Notes under the pieces: generated by a model
Told to the model about the DNA's origin: nothing
The model's input: the letters and a program-made list of their open reading frames with translations, nothing else
Databases searched by the model: none
Shown: in pieces, positions 47,264 through 56,985 of the stretch
Layout: every line of letters begins with the position of its first letter
Position numbering within the stretch: the stretch's first letter is position 1
Assembly (NCBI RefSeq): GCF_910592395.1
Contig: NC_088314.1
Coordinates: forward strand, 16,281,998 to 16,345,997
DNA from: Lineus longissimus
Lineage: Eukaryota; Nemertea; Pilidiophora; Heteronemertea; Lineidae
Direction: 5' to 3'
Length of the DNA stretch: 64,000 nt
Program-made: the position numbers and the translations under genes

Positions 47264-47458
47264 ATGCGTTTAAAGGTTCATCTGGAAGAAAGTTTGCTTT
47301 ACATGGCTGCGTATAACAAAATCATTATATCGAACCACATCAGCAGAACTGATTGGTTGCCACATATCCGCATCACGCTGGGAAAGATTGGTACTCAGAA
47401 TCTTGACACGACCTCTTATACAAATGAAATTTCTATACACATTTTTGGCTCACCGTAG
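47264..47458 (+). CDS. small open frame, doubtful
   Basis: 64 residues from an ATG, with beta-like alternating hydrophobics (HIRITLGKIG, NEISIHIFG). It ends exactly at the left end of the array element (47455), so the stop codon belongs to the junction with the repeat. No domain or poly(A) signal is evident. If real, it has been cut by the repeat insertion. Confidence 0.15.
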   Translation: MRLKVHLEESLLYMAAYNKIIISNHISRTDWLPHIRITLGKIGTQNLDTTSYTNEISIHIFGSP

Positions 47459-47483
47459 GGGAGTCTATACGATACCGCAGTGT

Positions 47484-47500
47484 CCGTCGTCCGTCGTCGT

Positions 47501-47562
<62 letters not shown>

Positions 47563-47570
47563 CGTCGTAT
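47484..47570 (+). repeat. (CGT)n microsatellite
   Basis: About 87 bases of CGT triplets with a few CCGT interruptions at both ends. In one frame it reads as poly-arginine, which is a consequence of the triplet and not a gene. Confidence 0.9.
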
Positions 47571-47694
47571 CCTAGTTCAAAAACAGTGGCACGTTTTTTA
47601 ACCGCTAGGCCTATGAACTTAAAACTTTGTACACATGACCCCCTAGGTCAGATGACCCGTGACACTAAATTTCTGTCCGATCTGATTCTCTACT

Positions 47695-47713
47695 TGGCCA
47701 CCAGGGGGCCAAA
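47695..47713 (+). promoter_or_regulatory. CTCF-type motif, unit 1
   Basis: TGGCCACCAGGGGGCCAAA. The first 15 bases equal the well-known vertebrate and insect CTCF core consensus (TGGCCACCAGGGGGC). Occupancy is not shown. Confidence 0.5.
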
Positions 47714-47996
47714 TGTGGATATCTAAAAAGTGTGATATCTCGCTTATTAGTGACTTGTTTTCGATAAAACTTTTGTGGTAGGTACTCATAGCAAGGATAC
47801 ATCATATATCGAACGGGTTTTTAATTTGATTTACTTTTCAAGGTCGCAGAGGTCAAATGGCGTGAATTGGCCGTTTGAGTGTAACTATGGCACGTTTCTC
47901 AACCACCAAAGCTATGAGCTTGAAACGTTGTACATATAACCCCCTATATCAGATAACCTCTGGTGCTGAATTTCAGCCTGATCTGATTCTTGACTC

Positions 47997-48014
47997 TGCC
48001 ACCAGGGGGCCAAA
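47997..48014 (+). promoter_or_regulatory. CTCF-type motif, unit 2
   Basis: TGCCACCAGGGGGCCAAA, the same core 301-302 bp after the motif of unit 1, with one changed base at the 5' edge. Confidence 0.5.
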
Positions 48015-48247
48015 ACAGAAAAAGTAAGAAGTGCAATAGCCTGCTTATTAGCAAATTGTTTTTGATGAAATTTTTATGGCAGGGGCCCCTAGCAAGGTTA
48101 CCTCAGATGTTGCACGATTTTTCGGATTTGACCTACTTTTTAAGGTCGCAGAGGTCAAATGGTGTAAATTTGCCGTTTGAGTGTAACTATGGCACGTTTC
48201 TCAACCGCAACAGTTATGAACTTGAAACTTTAAACAAATGACCCCCT

Positions 48248-48261
48248 AGGTCAGTTGACCT
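48248..48261. promoter_or_regulatory. AGGTCA palindrome (nuclear-receptor-like half sites)
   Basis: AGGTCAGTTGACCT is two inverted AGGTCA half-sites with a 2-base spacer. Unit 1 has AGGTCAGATGACCC at 47645-47658; unit 2 is degenerate here. AGGTCA is the consensus half-site of many nuclear receptors. Function is inferred only from the motif. Confidence 0.35.
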
Positions 48262-48297
48262 TTTACACTGAATTTTGGTTCGGTCTGATTATTGACT

Positions 48298-48316
48298 TGG
48301 CCACCAGGGGGCCCAA
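48298..48316 (+). promoter_or_regulatory. CTCF-type motif, unit 3
   Basis: TGGCCACCAGGGGGCCCAA, the same core 301 bp after the motif of unit 2. The 15-base consensus core is intact. Confidence 0.5.
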
Positions 48317-48595
48317 ACTCAAAACTCAAAAAGTGTGATTTCTCGCTTATTACTGATTTGTTTTTGATAAAAGTTTCATGGTAGGTACTCCCAGCAAGGA
48401 TACATCACATATCTTACGGGTTTTTGATTTGACCCACCTTTCAAGTTCACAGAGGTCAAAGTTGAAAACTTTACCGTTCTTGGTACGTTTTGTCGTTGTT
48501 CAATGTAAAGAGTTTTAATTTTGTGTAATGATGCATCTAAGAAGCCACTATTTGTATGCCAAGTTTCAGCCAGATCGGAATTCAAATATGGCCGA

Positions 48596-48780
48596 AATTG
48601 CATGTTTTGTGTGTTTTTCCTCGTATTGTGGCAATCCAAAGGTCGTGAGTTCAAACCCCGGTCAAGGACAGCCAAAAATATTTTTATTTTTCATCTTTTC
48701 CTTTTTTCTTTTCTGAGTTCTATCTTACATTTTCTTCATTTTTTGATTTATTTGGTGCCATAGATTTAATTAGGCGGCCA
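48596..48780 (+). repeat. insert in the array with a B-box-like motif
   Basis: The tandem-unit similarity is broken here. The stretch contains GAGTTCAAACCCCGG (about 48648-48662), a near-consensus pol III B box, followed by a T/C-rich tract. It may be a SINE fragment inserted in the fourth unit. Confidence 0.35.
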
Positions 48781-49030
48781 TCTTGGAAATCGTTTTTTGC
48801 CGATTGCTGTAGTGTAACGAGTGATGAAATTGTTATGGTCAGGTGGATGTGTCTACATCACATATCACCCTGGTTTGTTATTTGACCTACCTGTCAGGGT
48901 CACTGAGGTCAAAGTTAAAAATATATTCACCATTGTCATGGAGTGGCACGTTTCTTCACTATCATTTTCACCTAGACTCTACAAGCTTGGAACCACAAGT
49001 CTCGGATTCACCACTTGGCCAGGGCCGGCT

Positions 49031-50205
49031 CTGAACTGGTCACAGATGCATGTATAAATTATGAGAGGCCTACATACTGTAGCACTTTCTGTAACTGTCT
49101 ACTAAAAATACTTACGGTGAGCACAATGGCCCCTGGCCGTTTCATTCAATAATGACCTCCCAGGTTACTTTATGCACAATACCATCAAAAGAAATACCAA
49201 ATTTGATCAATACTGCGTATGTTCAAAATGTTTCTGACATCATTGTTTCAATTTGTAATCTAATTGTGCATGCTTTCCTTCTCATTTTACATTTCAGCGG
49301 GGGGCACCGCCGTAAGCGATCTTACTTTTGACCTTGGTTGTGACCCTGGCCGGTTGCAAACATCGTATTTGAATTATGTTGGACAGATAAACTTACTTAA
49401 TACCTAATACCTGATACGAATTGTGGAGAGGCGTTGTGTGGAGTGTATTCTGGATTTTTGCAGTATCAATGACAAATCCACAAGATATCGAATGGAAATC
49501 AGCGACCACACAATCATATATTAAAACGTTGCTTACTCAAACCACACAAATCGCTTTCAGCTGGTCGACTGGATTCATTTAAACAGTTGGTAGATTTTTA
49601 AATCGATCGGCAAATAAAGAACGATTTGACTGCATTCCTAATGGTTTGCATACCGTTCTACTAATCTTTAAATTACCACAAAACAACTACATCAGTCTTG
49701 TAACAGGTGAACCAATTTTTCGATCGATCACTTCCAAGCGGGCTTTATTAATAGTATGGTAAAGGTGGTACAATTATAGCTCTGGTACAATCACAGACTC
49801 TACTATGTAAAATGCAGCTGTCAGTACTCTTTAAAAAGAATGCACACAAGGCAGTGATACATGTGATTGTATACTGAGGCTAAATTGTACCAACTTACCC
49901 TGCATTGTGTAGATTTCTCCGGGGAAGGAGACCTGGTGCAAACACATTCGTATGTTTGATGATCGTTTTTTATATCACTGGAGGGCCTGCTGGATTTCCG
50001 TCCACCACCTACCAAGTGTTTTTCGCGATGACGCTAAGCATCACTGACACGATGAACAAGAAGAATAGATAAAAAGGTGGTTAGTCAACATACTTCATTT
50101 CACGAACAAATGACAATCTGAATTTTGGTGATTTTGCACAGAAAAAGGAATATGAAGTGTTTAAATTTTGATACGGTTGCAAGACCATTTTGTACATTAT
50201 ATATA
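49031..50205. other. no gene seen
   Basis: Contains the possible right end of the array element (49299-49318). Otherwise nothing recognised. Confidence 0.45.
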
Positions 50206-50382
50206 CAGTGGAACCTCCCTTAGTGGACACCTCTCTATTAAGGACAACCTCTCTATTGAGGACACTACGTTTGATCCCAAATTGGTTATTTACATTCAAT
50301 TTGACCTCTCTAACCAGGACACCTCTCTATTAAGAACAGCACTTGTCAGCCCAAGGGTGTCCTCAATAGAGAGGTTCTACTG
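50206..50382. mobile_element. pogo/Tc1-type MITE, 177 bp
   Basis: The left end CAGTGGAACCTCCCTTAGTG is inverted at the right end (CAGTAGAACCTCTCTATTGA), flanked by TA on both sides (50204-50205, 50383-50384). The words GGACACCTCTCTATTAAG and similar repeat inside in several copies. CAGT.GAACCTCT..ATT.AGGACAC ends are a widespread style among animal Tc1/mariner-superfamily MITEs. No coding capacity. Confidence 0.8.
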
Positions 50383-51936
50383 TACATTGCCACAAAGGAA
50401 TACTAACATCAATTTCATATTGCTGTTGTTTTTAAGTATTCCCCCAGTTAAACCTACAGTTCTGGACTGCGCTGAATGTCTGATGCAACAGTCACCATGA
50501 ACGACAAAACAACCGTCTTTTGATTTATGAAAGGAAATTTGGCGACGATTTCTGATTACCCTGTCGACACACGGCATAGGCAGCCTCTGTGATGAATTAA
50601 AGTCACGCGTATTCTACTTGATTACTACTTGATCTATATAGCTGCACAATAGAGCATATAACAACTCTCAGCGATGTTTAAAAAATGGCACAAAACAATA
50701 TGAATATATAAATGGTTGCACATATATATATACATGTAATAGCTGTCAATATTTTGTTTCAAATTCCCCACTCTCGGTCATGCTTTGTCCGAATCCAGGA
50801 AAGTAATATAAGTATTATGGATACATTGTGTTCAAATATTGTAAGATAAAAGCTTTGTTGCTCGTCCATGAACACGCAGAAAATATTTCTTCTCTTTATC
50901 TTCCAATGTTTTTTCACCACCTCATTACGTTAACATTAGTCAGACCAAACGCGCGCAGCCGGTGGGCCCGTCCATCAGCTGAACTTCCGTCATTTAACTG
51001 TGATTCCGATGCAAATCTTCATTTAATGTATATTCGCAATATTGTGTGTATTGGAATGGGACAGGCGTTATGTCGTGGAAAGTAAGCACTTCACGTGCAC
51101 AGTGGTGTATCTCAGATGTCCACATTAACAAAATAAAAATGCGCCCTCGCCCTGATTATGAGACTATTAATAGCTTTGGACAAGAAACAATATATTTGTT
51201 TTTACTTGGCCTTAACAAATATTCCACTTTAATACTAATGCCAAGCTATTGATTAAGATTATGCGATCAGGTACAGAGAATTATTGTTGCTAGCATTAAA
51301 TTCAATGCAACTGTCATGAAATTGTCACTTATATAAATAATGTACAAAGTAAGTAAATAGATAAACAAAGGAAGACGACATGAAAGACCTGCGTCAATTC
51401 CATATGTAACCCACTCACTATGTCCTCGATTAATAATTAATACATGCAACGCAAAGGGTGGAATCGATAACTCTGGGTTAAACGCATCTTAGATAAGAAA
51501 TATGCAACAATTTGTTGAAATAGTAATCCTTTTCAACAAAGACAAACGAAATTGAGATAAAATTGAATAAAGTTTCACTGTCATTGTCAGACAACAAATG
51601 CAGCGATTTAGAATTTGTTGGAGAAAGTTAGACTGCTTCTTTGCCAATCACAGGCATGACAGATGACAAATGCCTACTTAATAGGCTAAAATGCCATCAA
51701 AGATGATGGTGGTGGTGATACCAGGGGCATACCACCTCCAATTCCGTATGATGTTCAGTCAGGGATTTGCGAAAGCAAACACATGGGGTTAGTTCCAGTG
51801 GAATGTCCAGACAAAGATGTATCCCCAAGCAACGTGCTCATGAGAAATTACTCAATTTAAAAATCAAAGGTGCCGAATTCTCATCCCAATCACAAGGATC
51901 TATTGTAGAAGCTAATTTGCTTTATGAAATGTGAGT
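50383..51936. other. no supported gene
   Basis: Small frames at 50828-51085 and 51046-51252 (+) show no recognisable domain. An (AT)n-like stretch lies at about 50722-50738. Confidence 0.5.
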
Positions 51937-52205
51937 TGTTATGTAGCGCTTTTATAATGTATTACATTCTCAAAGCGCTTCACGACGCAATATATTCGCT
52001 AGTGTGTCCGGAAACCTTTCAGTAGAACTCAAGAGTTCTGATCTGACGAGCTACTCAATCAGCGCTACAACCTGAGCTGCACTTTGGACCGGTACCCATT
52101 TATTTCTGGGACTATGACATGGAAGCCAAAGAGACCTGCCTAGAGTGGGCAAAGCAGGGAACTCGTGATCGCTAGTCAGTAACCCGAGCCACTACACCTC
52201 CTCGA
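51937..52205 (-). mobile_element. tRNA-derived SINE with LINE-like tail, minus strand
   Basis: Read on the minus strand: A-box-like GTAGTGGCTCGGG (52195-52183), B-box-like GATCACGAGTTCCC (52170-52157), a body of about 170 bp, then the tail GTGAAGCGCTTTGAGAATG followed by AAAAGCGCTACATAA. The tail matches in style the one at 6348-6390, so both repeats were probably mobilised by the same LINE machinery. Confidence 0.6.
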
Positions 52206-54190
52206 CTCCTCGCTTTCGGGAATAAGTGAAGGCACCTGATAGTGATAACCATGTCTTCACCGGGAGTACTCCACACGTCCATTCTTTATACACAACACTA
52301 AGGACCTTCAGCTCCTACATTTGACAGAACTCTAGATCTATTAAGTAACACAGTGCCATTTTCAGACTATTATTTTGATTGATATTTTGTTCATCAATAA
52401 ATAATTTTTATGATGGCTAATCCCTTGCACTGTGACCTTGCATAGACCTTTACGTACCGCAGGCGATGAATTTCACCCAAGCAAGTCAGACGCACAAACA
52501 AATCGCCTCAGGCAACTCATTTGATTTGAGAATAACTTCAAAATATCATCATTCGGTCTCACACGAATGAGAAAATCAATTGTAATAATTCCGCTCGCAG
52601 GTTTCTATCTCTATATTTGTAGCGATTTAGACTCGCCGCGGGCGGACTATCCGGCGCATAACCTGATAGTGTTTCCATTAACTATCAGATGCCGGATCGT
52701 TCAAGTCTTCTGCGAAATTTTCTCCATGTATATAGACATGGTAAAAATGATGCAGCGATATAAACGCCGGGTAAAGTAGATTCAAACTAAATAAATTGCT
52801 GTCGGAACCAACCTTGGGGGAAAAAAATTTCCTAAATGCATTCAGGGGAAATTGCTTTTTCGGTAAACATCAAGATGTCAATTCAAACTACCGCAAATTG
52901 CTGTTTGGAACCGAAATGTTTGTAGCTGCGAATTGTCTCAAAGCGTTCGCTCGAACTATGCCCTGCAGTGCCTCGTGAGAATGGCCCCGCTGTACCCTGT
53001 GCACTGGGTGTGGGTATTCAGTCGAATATTCAAATGTACACTTTTAATGAACATTTCTAGGCAAGCGCTAGACTGCGCGGTGCCCATTAGGATATACGCC
53101 AAAATGGACTGAAACTCTTACCCATATGGATGGTGCTCATAATTTGCATGGTTCAGCGTTTTGGCCTTGTTACCTCTCTGACAAAATTTAAACATACATT
53201 GTTATATTTTTTTACACGCTGTCATATTTCCCAGTATAAACGTTTGGTGTAGTTTTTAATCAGCCAGAGCCTTCCCAACCACCACCGGGTTACAGGGATC
53301 TAGAACTCGCGTCGAATCAAGATGAAGTATGACCAGACTGTCTGAACATGTTTCTATTTCTTTGCGTCGCCCGATCCCGATTGGTCTCCTGATGCTAGTA
53401 GTTCGATATATAAACAACAAAACTAAAAAAAATGTGACGGTGTTTGCTCAGAAAAACATGATTCAGGTTTATTTAGTCACAAAGCTTACCATCCATATGC
53501 ACAGAAAAGTTTCCATCCTTCGGCGTTTTTCTGGATATGCGCAGCACTCAGCTTTGGCCTAACTCCGGAGTGTATCGAACCCGTCAGCTTATACGCACTC
53601 TGGCGTTTCCACTGGCTTCAGATCAGTTTGACCCAACCCAATGCATATTTCTACGGAGCCAAATATCTCTGCGTAGCTTGAAAAGGGTCTAATCAATAGA
53701 AAATGCCTTTTAGCCAATCTATACGAACAATTTGATGAAAATAGCACGTTCTGATCAAAATCGTCATTTTGGTGAGAAAACTGTTTGACAAGCACATGGG
53801 TCATTCGCCGATTGAGTGTAAGTGTTTGCATTCGTCACTTAGTGTCTGAGGCGTATTCTGAAACTAATGCGTATTTGGGACAATAAATGAACATTTTGTA
53901 AGCTCTGCGGCATGAATTGGTCAGTAATTTTTATCGTTTTAACCTGTTGTCGAGAACAAAAGATATTTTTCTGGCCGGAGGAATGTATTTCGCCTGAGGA
54001 CGGAAGCCGTTTGTGACAACACAGTTCAAGGGACAGATGGTCATGGTCCGTACGTCTTGAGTATCGTCATCTGTAACAACGTATTTTAAACCAAGTTCAC
54101 GGTGTGATTTATCAGTTTGACCTTCTATATATCATGAAATCATAGGGTAAAACTTCAGTGCTGTATTTAGCTCCAGTGATTGGAAAAATA
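52206..54190. other. no supported gene
   Basis: Open frames at 52567-52779 and 53329-53562 (+) have no recognisable domain. A B-box-like GGGTTCGATAC on the minus strand at about 53572-53582 lacks a partner A box. Confidence 0.5.
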
Positions 54191-54464
54191 CTCTATCTCC
54201 AAAACTATAACACCAGGCAAAGAAAAGTCACTAGGCCCACCTTAATGGTGAATATTCATGACCCCAGCAAAAGCCTATTATAGATCAAAGCCTATCAGCC
54301 ATACCTGGTCAAATACCAGAAGTTGAGGTCTAGGCGTTGATAACGGCAGCATTCTTACATCAATCAACCAGAAATAAGCAGGTCATAATTGTAAGTCATG
54401 GTGAATATTATTAATTGACTGGTTCGGGGTGGAGTTATCTGGTGTTATAGTTCCGGAGATAGAG
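54191..54464. mobile_element. TA-flanked MITE, 274 bp
   Basis: Inverted ends CTCTATCTCCAAAACTATAA (left) and CTCTATCTCCGGAACTATAA (right, minus strand), both continuing CACCAG, with two mismatches in about 26 bp. TA flanks both ends (54189-54190, 54465-54466). No coding frame. Confidence 0.75.
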
Positions 54465-55427
54465 TATATACCGAGTTCTACACCGATTGCTTGTCATGTG
54501 TCAGGCACAATCATGTGATGAATGTTTGTATTAATATTTTTTGGATCACAAAGTGCACATGTCCCCGTTGCTCAATATGCGTCACTGTTTCTTGTGATAG
54601 CCCAACCCTTCTAAAAATGTCCTATTGATATTATCAAAAATAACTAAAATAACAACAATAAGACTTATTCTCGATGATATGGATTACTAATAATTAATGA
54701 TCTTTCCATTTAAATCGCGTTCCTACAGATATTCATGCTCGTCTGAACCACACTCCCTGCCCAGCCATAGCCTGCAGCTACATCGAGACCGTTTCGATTT
54801 TTATTCATTCTCACGGATGCGTGGCAATATTACCCACCGGAATTAGTCCATAATCCTTTGTGCTAGAGATATAAAATCCCGGGATTTAGCTTGGGGACAT
54901 ATTGGAACTATACAGGGGTCAGGATTCAACTCGAATATCATTAGAAGTAATCACTCTTCGTCTAATTTTCAAGTGTATATAGTATTTCAACTAGCGTTGC
55001 GTGCGACAACTGCACAAGATTGTTTGCAAAGAGGGAATGTGGGGGATTGTCTGCTGATGCCCTTCGGCGCCCCGGTGGGTCACTCCTTATGACACCCAGA
55101 GCATTCTTGTACCAAACAATGTGTTACAGGGGTGTTTTTTCGGTCGGCAAAGCGTCCTTCGCGCACGGCAAATAGACCCCAATCATTCATTCAATCCCCG
55201 AAATAAGCCCAGGGGCATGCATACCCACCCACCGTGTACCATCTCACTTTCACCTCGCTGTTACTGCGGTCCCTATCTCCAGTTATATATATTTATATCA
55301 TACAGATTTCTAATAGCTGCTATTCTGACCATGATACATTCTCCACTTTGAAACTATAGTGGTCACTACTGAGAGTAGTGCATAACCACACTATACTTTC
55401 ACTGCGTGGAGTATTACCTCATCAATT
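54465..55427. other. no gene seen
   Basis: Nothing recognised apart from a weak hairpin around 55357-55397 (ATAGTG..CACTACT / AGTAGTG..CACTATA). Confidence 0.5.
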
Positions 55428-55631
55428 TTACCTAGTACGCAACCGAATTTCATACCGGAAGTCTGTCAACTTGCGCGGCATAACATAATACTCCTCAAAG
55501 TCGTATGCGGCGTTTGTTTCGATGTATAGAGTATGTTGTTCTATATTTGCTTCTAAGTCATGTCTAAGGATGAAATAACCAATAGCTTGCAAAGCTGTTG
55601 TCATAGCTACTGTGCCATCCAACCATTCTTA
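55428..55631 (-). CDS. small open frame or terminal exon, unknown
   Basis: The minus-strand frame is open from a TAA at about 55632-55634 to the stop at 55428, about 67 codons, with no ATG at the start. It reads like protein (QAIGYFILRHDLEANIEQHT, then FEEYYVMPRKLTDF and a basic end YEIRLRTR). An acceptor-like AG lies near its start, so a last exon is plausible. No family recognised. Confidence 0.25.
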
Positions 55632-56711
55632 TTTTGCGAGATCAAGGAATTACACACTTGAACTGTTCCTTTCTCCGTGTAATGCATGTAAATCATACAA
55701 GGTAAAATCAGGTTACCATTGAACCTACAGGATGTGCAAGAAAACTTGTGTCAAAGTTTGAAGGATGATGTACATGTACAAAAAGCAAAGTGGAGTTTGA
55801 GAAAACTTATCATATTAGGGGTGGACCTCTCTTCAAATTCGCAAATTTCTGAAACCTTTTTTACCATAGTGGTGAACTTTCCAAATGTCATCTGTAAACT
55901 CTTTCATCAAGACTAGATCAGCACTATTTCGACCAGCAACAGTCACAGATCTGTGTCAACCTGGCGGTCATAATAACCATCACCATTCCGACCATTCCCA
56001 TCTTTAGAAAATCGGCATCTGCATTCTTACTTTCAAAGGGTCGATGAATATGAGACGTGCTCTCATATTTTACAATGTTTTTTAATAGTACACCATCAAT
56101 AGTGCCCTCTGGATAATAAGTCCTTTACGCTATTGTCCAATAACGAACTAACACGCACTTTATGGCCTCAGTTTTTTGATTTCTCATAAAATCGTGTACA
56201 ATTTGGCGCGGATTTCTCAGCTAAATTATTGACAGAAATATAGCGAATTTGATAGCGACCACCAAAAATCAAAGATGGCATCGATCTTAATGGCTGGCCA
56301 ACGGAACATCACACTACGACAAAATCACCACTGCCTCCGCGACTGTCCATAAAACTGATACTTTTTCAATACTGCGTTGTATATTTCCTCTTGGTTTGGC
56401 TCGTCTTCATTTGGAGCAGCTGATGAATACCCATAGTTAATCAGATCACAATACCGGTGTTACATGTCAATATCAATCGGTGTAACTCCAGAATAATATT
56501 GACCGCACCGTTACCACGAAGGCTTGAGGCGAAGGAGAAGGATCGCATTGCCCGCACAAGGCCTCATCGCAATACCTTTAGTTGGCATTCCTATCTCTCC
56601 ATATCAGTTTTCTCGCCTTCCTGAAATGATTGTCAACTTGCCGCGTTCATGTGAAAGGCAACGACAAGAGTTTTTGTGTTCACCGGGAATATCATGGTGT
56701 TTAGAATGCAC
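55632..56711. other. no supported gene
   Basis: The frame 56524-56751 (+) is open into the minisatellite at 56712 and has an arginine-rich start. No domain recognised. Confidence 0.45.
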
Positions 56712-56985
56712 ATATACTGCCCTAAGAAGGCGAGATCAGGATTTTTATTAATTGGTGCTTAAGTAGCATTCGCCTCCTGCCCTCAAAAGGCGAACAGCAG
56801 GTTTTTTATTCAGCAGCATACGCAAAATGCAAGAACGGTATTTTATTCGTGATCGTGTCCTTTAGTAGTTTACGCATTCTGCCTTCAAAAGGCATGATGA
56901 GGATTTTTATTCATTGGTGCTTGAGCAGCATGCACATAATGCCCTCAGAAGGCAAAGGACGGTATTTTTTAAGTGCATGATATTT
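56712..56985 (+). repeat. degenerate minisatellite, ~55-65-bp unit with stem motif
   Basis: About five imperfect units. Most contain TGCCCTCAAAAGGC or a close variant (56717, 56778, 56880, 56940), whose CCTT/AAGG arms form a small stem. This is followed by (A)GGATTTTTATT or CGGTATTTT, and then a GTGCTTRAGYAGCAT word. Unit lengths differ, so this is an old array. It is reported because the stem motif is better preserved than the rest. Confidence 0.6.

Larger units (their letters stand above)
47455..49030 (+). repeat. composite array: (CGT)n head plus ~300-bp tandem units
   Basis: Starts TAGGGGAGTCTATACGATAC, then CGCAGTGTCCGTCGTCC, then a (CGT)n microsatellite at about 47484-47570. Three direct units follow (47586-47885, 47886-48186, 48187-48480), each running from a GGCACGTTT-like start through CCCCCTAGGTCA, TGATTCT, the CCACCAGGGGGCC core, GGATACATCA and GGTCGCAGAGGTCAAA. 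A partial fourth unit starts at about 48480, is interrupted at about 48600-48780, and unit-tail sequence (TGAGGTCAAAGTTAAAA) resumes at about 48880-48950. GGGGGGCACCGCCGTAAGCG at 49299-49318 may be the inverted right end of the whole element. No transposase seen. Confidence 0.7.

Noticed and set aside
47388-47726. Frame encoding a long poly-arginine stretch
   Set aside because: It is the translation of the (CGT)n microsatellite.
47455-48480. Regularly spaced repeats considered as a CRISPR-like or centromeric satellite array
   Set aside because: Unit length is ~300 bp with only three full units, the repeats are adjacent without spacers, and the context is animal DNA.
48648-48662. B box taken as a tRNA gene
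   Set aside because: No A box at proper distance and no cloverleaf.
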